Of a stretch of DNA of 64,000 bases, positions 22,901 to 37,900 are shown in pieces; positions within the stretch are counted from its first letter, which is position 1; each line of letters opens with the position of its first letter. Source of the stretch: Pampus argenteus (taxonomy: Eukaryota; Chordata; Actinopteri; Scombriformes; Stromateidae). The notes under the pieces are model-generated. The model made no database searches. It saw only the letters and a list, made by a program, of their open reading frames with translations, and had not been told where the DNA came from. The stretch is from positions 11,297,001-11,361,000 of the forward strand of contig CM072875.1 in the NCBI GenBank assembly GCA_036937835.1, in the 5' to 3' direction. A program made the translations under genes and the position numbers.

Positions 22901-25900
22901 GACCGCTCGAGGACATCAGACAGCGATCGCACTCTGGCTGGACGAGCTAACTCCAGCCCCTCTATAACATCCCTGGAGACAGCTGAGGAATACATTCAGC
23001 ATGGGGCTGTAACAGATGGGCAGCTGAGCTCTTCCAGGGAACCAATAGATGACCAGATATCTGACTCCCTCTCTGAGGAGCACACAGTAGCCCCACATGG
23101 CAAAGCCTCACCTGTACCCAGCCTCTCTCTAGCCCTCTGTTTGCTGCAGAGCTATGCTGTCCACCGACCAGTTCAGAGCACCAAGGGGAGTAAACTGCCA
23201 GTGCTGCACAGACGGGCCTCCAGAAATGGAGGCACAAGGCTGGGCTTCCCTGATCCAATTCTGGAAATGTCATATGACACTGATAGAGAAAGATACAACC
23301 ATATGCCAATCCCTGAGCTGGATACCCCTCTGATCAGGCTGGATGTTGGGATTGATCAGGGTCTGAGCCTCGCTGAAATGGAGGATTTATTGGAAGATTT
23401 GTACAAAGAGTACCCTCCCCCACCTCCCCACCAGGTACAATACCTTGATGAGGATGGTGCTGAATAGAAGGATTTTACTGCAGGATGATGACTTTCACTG
23501 CAATAGTGAATTTTGCCTGCAGTATCAGCAGCACGCTGAGTAAACTAACCCAACAGGCTTAGGTGTCTGATATACAAACATTACAGCCTTCCCACAAATT
23601 ATTAATTAATTCTCTCCAACACCAGATTAAAAAAAAGCTTAATTAGACACATAATCCAATTGTCAGTCATTTAAATCCTTCTTTACCCAGTGGATGTGAA
23701 CTATACTGTTACTCTTATATTAGCAGTCAGGTGTGGGTAAGCTGTGAGCCACGAACTAGCCTACTTACCGTGTGTGTGTGCATGCGTGTGAGTATGCTGC
23801 TCAAAAAGGTTATTAGTCATGTCAGTAAAGCAGAGTGCAGTGTGAAAGCACAGGCATTTTCCCCTTGTTTTTTCACATTTTAGTGAGCTTAAAATATCTG
23901 AAAATTTGAATTTAATATGTAATTCCTTATCTAATGTGGTCTAGATTTAGATCTGATGATCTGATGTAGCAGTCTACACACCCTCTACACTGAGTTTACT
24001 TAAATTCTCCTTGTCATGAATGCAGCCTACAGTCTCTCACAGTTCTTCCAGTTCTTCCAGTTGTAAACTAATGATATACGACAGGATTTTCTGCATGTGA
24101 GGATAAGTGTGCAACTACATTTGTGTTGGGTGTTTTTCTTTTAATAAAAGTGTGTGATGTTTGAGTCAGAGCTGCTATCTTAAGTAGGCTGGATGTGGGG
24201 AGACATTAACACAGAGTGACTCCACTACTGGCCTATTTTCACTCAGAGCCCTTGAGGCAAAGCACTACATGTAATGTCAGACCACTCTGTCATCTCAGCA
24301 CTGGTTGGCTCTTATAATAGCACAATTTAAATGTGTGATGCAAATATTATAACTGAATAAAGGGGAAAAAAATTAATGTGTAGGCTAGTGTAAGCATTTA
24401 CATGCTGGTTATGTAAAAATAATAGTGGTACAGTACACACACTCATGTTAACTCATGCATGCAACTGACACACCACTCTAGAGGCTCTCTCCTCTGTCAG
24501 AGCTTTTTACAAAGTAGACACGTGAATAAGCAGTCTCTCTAAATGTTGTACACATATCACACAAGATCAGTCATAGTTGAATTAAATTGAATCACCTCTG
24601 TGAAAGTTATGCAGCCTGCAGCCTTTGTATTTTACATACATTTTGAGCTGAACATCTAAGCCAATTTTATTGTCAGTCTTTAAAGCAACATCCTGTATTT
24701 CGTCAGAAGATGAAGCCAATATATAATGATTTGAAACTCCAATGTTTTACCCCTTTTCTCTTTTACAGAGCCTCGTTGAGGAGCAGCAGAGTCAACTGAA
24801 CCAGTATGAGTGTGCAGCCGGCCAGTGTGTCAGTGAGCTGCAGAAGGCCCAGCTCCAAGTCCAATCCCTGCAGGCTAAGGTCCACGAGAGTGAGGCCAAC
24901 AATATGGTATGGCAAATAAAAACACCTAATTTCAGTTGAATACGTTTGATAAAAGTACATCTGAGGCCTGGTGATGATGTCTGTCTCTGTCTTTGTAGAA
25001 ACTGCAGGAGAAGCTGAATGAGATGGAGTGTGAGCTGCGTTCACTCCGTCAGGCTACTCGGAGTCAAGAAAGAACCATCCAGGGCCTCACAGAGTCCATC
25101 AGCACCAAAGACACTGAGGTTAGTTTGTGTCTTTGTTGTATGTTTGAGTGTATATGTTGTATATATATTAGAAATGTGCTCATACCAATGATTCATTTTG
25201 CTCCAAGGCCCAGGACCTGTACCAGCTGATCGAAGGGCAGAACACCACACTGTGTAAGCTGCGAGAAATGGCCCATCGCAACCAGCTAGCACAATGCAAG
25301 GTGAGTTAAGATGCACGGTTAGTGGTGGTGCACGGTTAGATTCATATCTTGTTTTTAGGCTGGTGACATACACTCTGTCTCTCCAGGCTTCAGAGGGGGT
25401 CAGCGAGTCCTTGACGCTTGCCCAGCTGCAGGATGAGTTGGTGAGAGTGCAGAGCTCCCTGTTCTCATTGGGTCTGGAGCTGGATGCCAGTCAGAGAAGT
25501 CTGAGACAGAGCCAGAGGCAAGGAGATGACCTGGTTAGGTTTAAAGACAGACTCAACTCTGACCTACAGGAGGCACTGCAGCACAGGGACGTCACTGAAA
25601 AACACAACCAGGTTAGTATGTGAATAAACTGGGCATTTAAAAAGGAGACTTAAAGTATGGATGATGCAGCAAATTTAATCTCTCCTCTTCTCTTTCTCTG
25701 CTGCAGGACCTCCGCTGTGCCCTTCAGAAAAGTCGCTCTGAGATTCAGGCTAAAGAAGCATCTCTGAAAGAGAGCGAGACAGAGAGACTCTCTGTGGTGC
25801 AGGATAAAGACAGAAGCATTGCACAGCTCAAATGCTCTCTGCAGGAAAAGGAGCAACAGTTACAGGTAACGTAATTAAAACCTCACACATACAGTATGCA

Positions 25901-28900
25901 AATGCACAGATATACACACATGCACAGATTCCTCATCTTTTCCAAAAAAATCTTCATATCTGTAGGAGTACTCGGAGATGTTGGAGTCAACAGTAAGCTC
26001 CAAACCAAGAGATGCCCTGTTGGAGAAACTAAGGGAGCGTATTAAAGATAGAGACAGAGCACTGGAGGTAACACACACACATTTAGACATTGATTTATAC
26101 TGAAGAGTACCCCTCTCAACTACAGTTCCATGTGGGTCACTGTACTGTACACCATGTGATTAATTTGACTGTCTTTCTAGCACATTCTGTGCAGGCAAAA
26201 TTTGAGTTTATTGTTTCATGTACACAGCTTGCAGTAGTTGAAAGAGCCTCTGGTAGACGGTAATGAAATCTCTCCATAAACCAGTAGGCCTAGCATAAAA
26301 TATCACAACCAATTAAGTAAAACATTGTTGTGGGAATTATTAAGGAGAGACAGAAAGAAAACATCACTACTGCCTTCTGTAAATCTGTCTGTATGAATGA
26401 GAAATAAGCCATGAAAAGGATAAAAATATTAAACTAAAAATCTAATTAATTTGTTAGTTTCTTACTTTGACTTTTCTTACTTCACTCATTTGTTTTACAC
26501 ATTTCTCAGCAAAAAGAGCCTTGAACAACCCACATCTTCTTATTTTTGCCTTTAACCATAAAACTGTGTACTGTAAAGAACATGATGAATATCAGAGTGA
26601 AGATGAATGTCACAGTTTCCCAGAATAGCAGTGTAATTTCTTTTTTCGCTCCCTGCACTGCCCGCAGCGCTCCATCGATGACAAGTTTCGCTGTGTGGAG
26701 GAGCGTGAGGATCAGGTGAGAAGGCTGCAGCTGGCTCTCAGGGAGAAGGAACGGGACTTGGAGAGACTCCGATGCATCCTGTCCAACAACGGGGAGACCA
26801 TCACGGTACGCTCGATACACACGCTTAGAAACGACACAGACCAGCGAGCTTATACTATTGGCCCCAGCGCATATGTCAGTAAGAGTAAATGTACATTCTG
26901 AAAAAATGAACATGAATTTGATGAATGTGAAAACATGTTAATGTTTTAGACATATATGAGGTATCAGTATTTATATTTTTCTTTATTATATTGTTACACC
27001 TGGGATTGTGACGGTGTGTATGTATTTTAGAGTCTGGATGCTTTGGTGCGAGGTAAAGAGCTGGAGCTGGAGCAGGCGGCCGAGGCCTACAGGAACCTCC
27101 AGTGGCTGAAGCAGCAGAGTGAGGAGAAGGAGAGAAACACTCTGAGAGAGAAAGACACCATCATCGGCCAGCTACAGGCAGCTTTGCAGACGCACAGCCA
27201 GGAGACACAGGTAACACATGCACACATATAATTATATGCTGTTATTGTCATTGCATGTAATTCTTGCTGATGTGTCATTTTCAAAGCCTTGAAGAAGAAA
27301 GGTCAACATGGACAAACATGTATTACTTGTTTTGCTGTTTACAAATACAGCAAGTGTGCTGACACAGCCTTTTATGAGTGAATTTTGTGTTTTTTGTGCG
27401 CGTGCACAGGATCTGACAGCTGCCCTCGTTGCCAGAGTTCAGGCTGGCCCCACTGACGTCGTGGAGGAGCTGAAGGCCCGGCTGGCGCTGAAAGAGAAGC
27501 TCTTCCAGGAGCTGCTGTCATACCGCAGCCAGCAGTCTAACGAGCACCAAACACAGGTCCAGGACCTCCTGAACACTCTCAGCTCCAAAGACCAGTATCT
27601 GCAGGTAGGTAGTGTTGCTGTTTTGGGTTCAGTCATGTAACACAGTCACAGAATAGAAATACAAATATAAAAATACACAGATACATTGTGCATGAGCCTC
27701 TGTGCAGACTCCGCAGACACTCTTTCTTTCCCAGGACAACTCCTACAGGCTGTCCATGGTCATTAGTGAGCGGACAGGCCAGCTGCAGGAGCTACGCAGA
27801 CAGCTGTCATTGAGAGAGAAGGAGCTGTGTGAGCTAAGATGGGACAAGGAGAGGGAGAAAGGAGGAGAGACGCAACATCTGCAAAGTCTTCTCAAAGAGA
27901 AAGAAGCCTTTATCAAGGTACATGTTCATATTTCCCTTACTTTCTTTCTTAGCTATTTTTCGTGTAGACCCGATCTTCACAGTGTACTTAAATAACCAGG
28001 AGCTGATGCAGAGCCAGGAAGAGGCAATGCAGTCGTCCTCAAAAGAGAGTGAGGCAGAGATGAAGGCTATCCAGGAGGAGCTTCAGCTGTTACTGAAGAA
28101 GGAGAAAGAAGCTGAGGTATATGTGTGGACCTTGTAATTATACATGAATCTTACAATCCTTGACATTAAAAAAAAAAAAATCTCTTATCTTTGTGTCCTC
28201 CTCTTGCAGAAGGAGCTCTCTGCTCTGCGTTTATCCTTGGCTCACCAGCAGGCCAAGGGAGTTGCCACAAAAGACAACACTGATCACCAAGTAGGTTTTT
28301 CCTTCAATCATAACTAATGAGACAATATTTGGGTGTTTGTACTGCTCATTGTGTGTTTTTACTGTCTCTCCTTCCCCGTCCACACTGCGTGCCACTCTGA
28401 TGTAGCATATGCTGGAGCAGCTTGTGTCAGAGTACCACAAGCTGAATGATGCCCTGAGGGCAGAGAAGAGATTATACCAGAGTCTCGCCCACATTCACAC
28501 CAAAAGTGACGGGTAGGGAAGCTTCTAAAAGCCCAGTTTCCTACGAAGACAGTAGGTTTCGGTTTTTAATTTCTTTTGCTCTAAAGACACCTTTTCCTTC
28601 TCTTCTTCTCCACCTTGCAACAGCTCAGAGAAGATGCAGGCCCTGCACACAGAGCTAGACTCTGTTCAGGCGCTCCGCGGACAGCTGGAGGAGGTCCTGG
28701 CCAGGACCCGTAACATGGCCCTAGTGCTGGAAAGGGCAGCTAAAAGGCAGCCTGACTTTGGAGGTGGGGATGGGCGGGGTCCAGCCTCCAGGGCTGCAAG
28801 GGGCACTGTCACTAACACTCTGTGATGCTCTGTCTGACAGCACTGACCGAGACTGGCACTCTATGCGAGATGGAGTTGTCTGTAGCCACTGACAGTCTGT

Positions 28901-31900
28901 TTTAGTAAATATATAAGTAAAACTGATCAGACCCATTCTATTGTGTGCGATTATGAACAGTAATCTGACTCATCAGTCTTCAGACAGCTTCGTCCAGATA
29001 GCACAAGCACTACTCACATTAACAGAAGCCTGTTCAGATTAACCTCATTTGTATGAAGTGGCAACGTGCAACTCAGAATTTTATTTATTAATATATTTTG
29101 TGAGTGTTGTTGTGAATCTGTTTTTTTATATTGTTTTTAAAAAACTGCCTGCGTATTGCTATGCAGTGCAATTTGTTCTGTATTGCCATTTCTGTGTACT
29201 GTCTCTCACCAGTGTCACTCTTCCAGCGTTACTGTCACAGTGAAGTTGCATCTTGTGAAGAAGCTCAAGCTCATGCCTTATAGTGAAACGTCTCGCCATC
29301 CATCATTTTGTTTTATACCATCTCTTTGTATACAGGACGTGCAAATTACTCCAGGCCCAAGACACTAATCCAAAAAGATGGCCAAGTAGTTTCCTTCAGC
29401 TCAGTCCTACCCTTTGACTTCAGCTTTAATACACAGTTTTATAAAATAAACCTGCTCTGCTCTAGTTATATTTTAGTTATTTTAAGATATGCATGCCACA
29501 TTAGATATGGCGTGGTAGATAACTTAATGGTGATTTAAGATATCTATTGTTTGTAGTTTACCCGCTTGTTGAACGTCACCTCAGCTTTGTACCAAGATAC
29601 CAGTAAATTATAATAGCAGGTAATTTGCTAGTCTGCACTGTCCTCTCTATAAGTCACATGAGATGTGAATGCCAGAAATTTCATTTATATTATTTTAGGT
29701 AGAGTACATATTCTCAAGATTGGTGCCCTGATCTCTCATCTTGCTTTAAAGATGAAATCCTTGTCAACACTTCTTTTGTATTTTAAATGCAACAAAAATA
29801 AAACGTGCTGGCTTTTTGTCAAAAGCACTTCTGTTATGGATTTCTTTTTTTATTGTGTTTTAAGTTGGGAATTTGTCTCAAGAATATCCCAAACCTGAAA
29901 TCCTCTACTTGATCCTTTCCATCTGTCTTCTGAACAACCCCACCATATTTGTTTTTCGTAGGGGTTCCTCAGAGTAGAAATGCCAATTCCATGATGTTCT
30001 CAACCTCCTTAGTTTGTCCCCCAGTCTGTCATAATCCTCACTTTGATAAAACACAACTACGTGAATACATAACCATTTTAAATATTGTCAGAAATATCAG
30101 AATTTGTCAACAGATTCCTTTAGATAATTCAGGGCCTACGTCAAACTATAAAGTGTATTAAAACACATTGTTTCTTCATTTTCTTACTCTGTGATGCACG
30201 AGACTGTGGCATGGTGTTCATGTTTGCATGGCTGTTCTGCTGTAATGTCCACTTAGATATTCACAACACTAAAATGCAAAAATTTACCAAATAAGGGAAG
30301 CTCATGTGAGCCCTGTCACTGAATGTCCATCATGATATTTCTGAAACATAAAATCTATTAGTTTAAATGACAAATACGGCAAACAACATCAACATTGTGA
30401 AGTAGGGCTCCCGCTAGATGTCCCCAGTGTGAGAGGTCACATTTTCGAGTCCCACAGTGTGTAAACAGGGCCCCACATTCACTCAGTTTGGCTTACAGTG
30501 CACATTGTTCAATCAATAATAAACCAGCAGTTTCTCTCCATGAATTTGATGCCCTGTCACTGTAGTGGCACAAAGACTTACTACATATAGTAACAAACAA
30601 GTCATACTTGTTTTAGGGTGGGGAGGCTCTTTCTGTTAATAATTGTCTTTGAACTTTACCTGATAATAAGGTAATACAGTAACATAATGAGCTGCAACAA
30701 TGTACTGAGCAACTGTAGATACACACCAATACACACATTCACATCTAGCTCCGCACAGTGTGTTTGTGTCCATTAAACAGAGTTTATAGTATTTAAATAA
30801 CAGATTGGAGAATATTCTGCATAGATAATTAATTTTGCCACACAGTTTTTCGTGTTAATGACTATGGAACATTTTTGTTCAGTTTCAGTTTCAAGTTTGC
30901 ACACCGTTTTTCAGCAGACATGGACACTCACTCATACTGGGTTGTGCCGCCTTGAATGCGTTTTTGGCTGCCTGGAAACGTATGACATAACATTTCCTTT
31001 TAGTCCTATGAATTCCAGAGGGGTGATTCAGAGTTGAGGAAACCTGGGACAGAGAGTTGACACTAGAGACAAAGAGACGTGAAAAATGGAAAGAACAAGG
31101 ATGATAACAGATGATTAGGAAATAAGCAAAAAGTGAATCTTGTCCTCACGTGGTTGTTGTGTTTCTAGAGCTCAGTACAGAAGAAGAGGAGGAGGAGGGG
31201 GATGACGATGACGGTAGCAGTGACGAGTTCACGGACAGCATAGAGGAGGAGGAGGAGAAAGTGACAGCTAGAAGTTTGGCCACCATTCAGGTAAACCACT
31301 TCATTTACATTTGAATTTACTTTTTTTTATGGATATTTTCTTTTCTAATGGATATTTGTTTAAACAACAAAAGCACTTTCCTTAATCCCATGATTTTTAT
31401 AATAACATATAATATTTTATATTTTTTTCTGAATGTTTAGACATCTGGAAGGGCCATAGGACCTGAGAGTGTGTCCAGAGGGCTAGTGAGGGGTTTGCTG
31501 GCCCAGCAAGCTGATGGGGAGAGGGACATACAGCAGCTCAAGGAAGCAAAGACAACACTTGAAGGAGAGCTCAAGGAAATAAGGTCACAGCTGGAAAGCG
31601 ATGGATACACCACTGTGGCTCAGATGAGGTACAAATTTGTCTCTCAAGATCATCAGGAAACATTGCCAAATCTTGTGTTCTGGAGATGTTTGCATTTGGT
31701 ATCTATTTGCCTTTGTGTTCCATCATCTCCTTAGGAGTGCAATGCAGAGGCTGCAGCAGGAGAACCAGTGTCTGAAAGCAAGCCAGAGACAAGCTGGAGT
31801 CCCGGGGCTAAGGACAAACACAGAGGAGACTCATAGGAGGCTGAGCCAGGAAGAGGAAGAGGAGATTGAGGAAGAGGAGGAGGAGGATCTTGAGGAGGAG

Positions 31901-34900
31901 GAAGATGAAGAGGAGGAAATATCTTCAGTTCCAGTGGGAAAGCGTGGTCCTTCATGTGTTAGTCTGATTGAGGAGTCGGGGAAGAGGCGCTGCACACGTC
32001 CATGCTCTCTGGATCAACCTGAGACAGTAATACATTCTACATTTACATAGCAATAAAAAACGTTTGAGTGACTTACATCCGTAGCTACAAACTACCAGTG
32101 ATATTTTAGGAACCTGCTACAAATCTATTTTAGTCTTTATTCTTTATAGGGTCATTGTGTAGGATTACATCCCAGCCAACATTTTTAAGTGGGGCCTATG
32201 TGGGTAGAAAGTGGGATACATAATGGGCCTCATATGGGATTGTCCATCGGTTCCACAATGACCCCAAGCCAGTTGCCCATGTGGGTTTAAGGCGGGATTA
32301 CAGGACACAAGGTTATAGATAGGCCCTAGCAGGGTTAAATAGACAAGACCCATCTTAGTCCCAGCTTTAAGATCTCTGGTCTATGCTATTCCACTGACCA
32401 TAATGAAAGGATCACCTGGGCTGTCAACATGTTCTTCTTAAAAGCCTCTGTAAAACAAATTTGGTTGACAGTATGAGTTATGAATATTAAAAAACATATT
32501 ATTTTACAGTGACATACAGTGCTCAAGTAATTTCCTAAAGTACAATTGACAAAGAACAAATGAATGGAAACGCTGAAAAATACTTCTGTAAGTGTTAGCA
32601 CTAAAGTATCAGAAGTAAAACCTAATTTTAAAGGCTGATTCCTTTTAGAGTTTCAAATAATTGAACTCATGGAATATTTTCAACAAGCTGTGCTAGAGTT
32701 TTGCCTCCAGGCGCTGTTTGACTTTTCTCCCCGACTTCTCATCACTGTGGTCTCTATTTGCAGCCTCTATGTACGGGTGTTTTGTTCTTTCAGTCCCGTG
32801 GTTGTTTATATAAGTGATGGAGTCCTTACTGCTATGCCTGCTTTTTCACAATAAAATATTACTAGAATTACTTCTAGACTGCGCATTGAAAAATATATTT
32901 TTTAAATTATTAAAATTATATACTGGGATATCGTCTCTTTTGTATTACGTTTCACAGTTGCTTAAACACTTTGCTGTTGCAGGAGGTGGAGCCTGCTGGT
33001 GACAGCAGTGAGGTGGGTGTGCTCTGGCAGGATATAGAGGAGGGTCTCCGAGAGCAGACGGCCCATCTGTGCTCTGACCTGGCTCTGAGCCGCCAGGAGA
33101 ACAGAGAGCTGCAAGAGAGGCTGATGGTGTCTGAGGCAACAGTCCACGCTCAGGCTGAACAACTGAAGGACTACAGGGATCTTCTCAGTGAGTCACTGTC
33201 AGGAACATGTATGGGGACACACTGACACACACGTATAATTAGAACACGCATAACTTGCCTTTCATGTCTCTGCAGCAGAGACATCTGTCCAGCAGGCCAG
33301 TAAGCAGGTGCAGGTGGATCTTCAGGATCTGGGTTATGAGACTTGTGGTCGCAGTGAGAACGAAGCTGAGAGAGAAGACGCCAGCAGCCCAGGTGAATTT
33401 CTCTTAAACCATAGCAACCAATATTATTTTTCTCCTGCAAAACACTCATTAATCATGCATCAATATTTCTCCTCATCTCTGCCTCCCTTCCTCCCTCACT
33501 CTCTCAGAGTTTGATGACCTGGAGATGTGCACATCGCTGTCTCATCATCAGGACTATGAGGGGGAGGGTGGCAGCTGGTATGCTGGTAACTGCAGCGGTA
33601 ACAGAGGTCCTTATGATGAAGCAGGGGATGAGTCAGCTTCTCTCCAGCATCTGGTCCAGGATCTCCGCTCACAGCTGACGCGTTGCCACAAGGTGATCCG
33701 TGGGCTGCAGCTGCGTGTCCGCTCCCTCTCTGCCACAAGTGACTACGCTTCCAGCCTGGAGCGCACCCCACGCAAGGTAACACCAGTTGCTCTACATTAT
33801 TGATTATGTTTGAGCTTTAGCCTAGAGTCATAGAGTTGTCATTTTTTGCCATTTTACTCTGGCTTTGTAGGTAAACTGGGCGTTTGAGACATCAACAACC
33901 CCGAGTGGTGTGGAAGAGGATGAAGGCTGGATGTCTGACACCCAGGGGATTCGTTCAGGGTCCAAGCCCAGCAGGGAGCTGCAAGAGCTGATGGCACGTG
34001 TTACATCACTGGAGGCACAGCTGAAGAGCTCCAAGCTGGAGGGCAAAGGCCAAGCAGAAGAGGGGAAATGTGCCACCTGGCCCGGGTGAGTGCACAGAGA
34101 TAGAGAGCGAGGGGAAAAAATAAAAGAGAAACTTATTAAGAGTTAGCTATTTTTGTTGCTGCCTCTATAATCGCTGTGTACCCTAGGATACTTTATCTAG
34201 AATCAGTTAAGACATGCACATGGGAATGGTTAGTCATGTAGCTTACAGCCTTTGAATCTCTGAAAACATACGTCTTTATTAATTCTGTGTTTTCTTTTGT
34301 CTATTCTGGCCCCCTCTGTCCTCTCTTCACAGGAAGTACAACTCTCTGATCCAGACACAAGCTCGTGAGCTGTCCCACCTGAGGCAGAGGATGAGAGAGG
34401 GGCAGGGGGTCTGCCATATACTCACCCAACACCTGGGAGATACCACCAAGGTGCTGCAAATTCTTTCTCACTAATAATTCATTCTCTACATTGTACCAAC
34501 ATTGGGAGAGAATATGAACAAGAGTAGAGCTACAGTCATACCTGCTTCTTTTCAACATACAGGCCTTCGAGGAGCTGCTGCGGGCCAATGATATTGATTA
34601 CTACATGGGCCAGAGTTTTAGAGAACAGCTGGCGCAGAGCTCTGCTCTGGCACAGAGAGTGGTCACCAAGATCAGTGGACGTAAGAAACATCCTCCCATC
34701 TCTTCAGGCATGCAAAAAGAGTTTCACATTGTGCTTCTTTTTTGCCAAAATGTAAATGATTTTCCCCGTTCTGCTGTGTTTTTTCTGTTTAATGTCTATA
34801 GGAGATCGTGCAGAGAGCCATGAAGACAAGACAGGCCATGAGTTGCTTGCCCTACGGTGAGTCAGCTGAATCATATTGTTTATATTATTTTTGAATCATA

Positions 34901-37900
34901 ATCTTCCCTATGATTCACCTGCAAAGTGTAAGATTTAGCTTAAATCTTCTTTACACCCTTGTAAAGTGCATGTACGCAAAGTGTTTTCATACTTAGTTTT
35001 CTTCTGATTGGCTCTCATAAAACAAAACAAAACACTATCCTAACCTCTAAACCTTTGCAACAACAAAGTAACCTCCCTGTAAGTAATTACAGAACACTAA
35101 CTTAGTGCTGGTGATTAGTTAACTCTGTCATGTGACACGCTGCAGCATGGCTGCTTATGGTGAAGAGGTGACAGAAGTCCTGTTAATCCACGCATGAGTA
35201 GTAGCGAAGATCCTTTGCTGTTAAGTTAAGCAGACAACTTGCAGGTGTCCGACCAGCTGGGGTTAAGAGGCTCAGTGAGACAGTCCTTTACTGTTGTTCT
35301 CTCTTTCAGTTGCAGCCTGCTGAATGGAGGAATGCACTGGTTGGATCTATCAGAAGTCATTTATTCATAGATTTCTGTTATTTTGTCATGTGTAGCACCA
35401 GTTCATTCATAAAAAGCTTTCCTCTGGGTTTTCAGTGAGGGCAAAGATCAATAGAATAGCATAAAAACAAGACAAACAAGGGAAACAATACAAAAATGAT
35501 TCTTTATATATATGAATGACAAACTCATGCATGAGTGAATAGTTAATACAAAATACAGCTTTTGGCAGAAAATAACGTATGCTTTATGTTGTATGCTTTA
35601 TTATTATTATATTTATCCACAATAATAGCCTATTGTGTTTTTTTTCATCTCTAGCTGACAGATGAGAATCTTAACAGTTGATTTTCATCCTCGTTTGCAC
35701 CTGTAGGTTGAGTAAGGAGCTCCAGCAGAAAGATAAAATCATCGAGTCTCTCCACACCAAGCTGCAGCAGCGTCCAGAGACTCCGTCCAGCTGCCAAGCC
35801 CTCTCTGAGACCACTGACCAATCAGACAGGACCTCTCTGGTGTCCGATGAATGTCGCACCAATGAAGACTTGGAGCTCTGCTCTGATTTAGACTCCAGAG
35901 AATATCAGGAGGAGCACAAACTGCAGCAACCAGGACAGGGATCAGAACAAGATGGTATTGTTGACGCTCTTTTCTTTTTTATTCTTTCTTTCCATGAAAC
36001 ACGCCTTTTCTATCCTTTCACCTTCCATCCTACTCTTTTAGTCCGTCCATCCATCCCTTCTTCTCATGGCCTCCTCAAGTCTTCGCACAGCTGTCCCAAC
36101 ATGCTTTGTTCACCCAATGTGGCTTTGACCCCTCAGTTCTCCAGAGGTATGGGACTCATAGAAGGCTTGCAAAGTACCCAGAAAATGTCTTTTCTCTTTC
36201 TTCGGTGTCACTTCATGTCATTCTCCTCCAGCCCTTTACAGTGAGCCTGTTCCCTCCTCCTTCTCTGTCCCCTCTGGCCCTGACGTCTGGGGTATGGAAG
36301 TCACTTCTGACCCCCGGCCCAGGGCCCTGTCTGTGATCGCTGTTCGCCCTGAGCTGGACACGCTGTACAAACAGATGAATGAGCAGAACAGGGGTGAGGG
36401 GTCAGGGAGAGTGTGTGACATTCATTTCTAAACAAATCAAAGACATAACTCTCAGACTCTCTCCTGTATGCAACCACTGTCTCACTTGCTTAAAATTTGA
36501 ACAATCTTCTCTTGTCTCATAATGTTTCACACGCCTCTTTGCTTTCGTGTGTGTGTGTGTGTGTGTGTGGTTACAGGCTTTGCAGCTTCCCACGACAAGC
36601 CTCTGTTCACTCTCTCTTCTGGTGCCCGCAACCAGCACGACCTCTCCAGCTACAGCCAGCTATCCCATCATGCCTTTCAACAGTACCAGCTTGGTGGCAT
36701 ACCTGAAGGCCACTCGCTAAAGTCTGACTCAGTCCATGTGACGGGGGGGACTTTGTGGGACATGGACAACATGGCTCAGCAAGTCGGAAGCTTCTCTGGA
36801 TCACCTGGACATCAACCAGGAAGCAGCAATGCAGGTATACTGCTGTCTGTGATTCAAGAAGTAAGACATACACTTTTGCGAGCAGTCTAATGAATATTAC
36901 AAAATGATTGTTATGCTGTTTTGTCTCTAGGGGTGAATTTGATTGAGGAGCACCTGCGGGAGGTGAGGTGTCTCCGTCAGCGTCTGGAGGAGTCCATTAG
37001 GACAAACGAGAGACTCCGACAGCAGCTGGAAGAGAGACTGGCCAACACTGGGCGTAATGGAGGTACTCTCATCACACACACACACACACATACTGAACTA
37101 ACACTATCACTGGTTTATGGAAAACATGACATACAATAACTCCTGTTTTATTGTCCAGGAGCACCAACAAACATCTACATTCAGGGACTGGACACAGTCA
37201 CTCAGCTGTCTAATGAAATCAGAGTCCTGAAAGAAGAAAACCTCAGTCTACAGTCTCGCCTGCAGGCCAGCACAGGTGCTTCATCTGAAAGTACAAACCA
37301 AAGTTATTTTTTTATTTTTTATAAAAACCTAATTGAACTCTCCTCTTCCCTCAGACACGTGTGAGGAGCTGGTGCAGCTGCGGGAGGCGGTGTTTACAGC
37401 ACGTGCTCGCCTGAAGCAAGCAGAGCTGGAAGCTGAGCAGTGGAAGGAGGAGTTAAGACGACTCCAGGCCCACAGCCAGGAGCAGGGACAACAGATACAC
37501 ACACTAAGGCAGGAACGACAGACCAGCCAGGAGAAAAACAACAGGTTGGTGTGCTCACAAACATACAGGAACTGTGGCTAGATCTGTTCTCTGCCTTTAC
37601 AGTATCTGTATCTGTGCACCCTCAGGCTCCAGCATGAGGTGTCTCTACTGCAGCAGCAGCTGTGTGAGAGCAGGGAGCTCATCCACTCCCTGCAGACTGA
37701 ACTGCAAGTTTATGATCGTGTGTGTTCTAGCACAAAGGCCAGCAAAGGTCAGTCTGTTGTTATTTGCACACAAGCTAAATAAAACAAACTTTTTTTTTTT
37801 TAAAGTTAAAGCTATTATATATGAGGATTTAAAAAGTCCAAACAGTGGAACATGCATTCATTCTGCATCATTTTACCATAACGTAGCTTTATACATTAAC

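Noticed and set aside
29708..29898. Possible exon or alternative 3' end near 29.8 kb
   Set aside because: AATAAA-like sequence is present, but no conserved coding sequence or strong splice site accompanies it.
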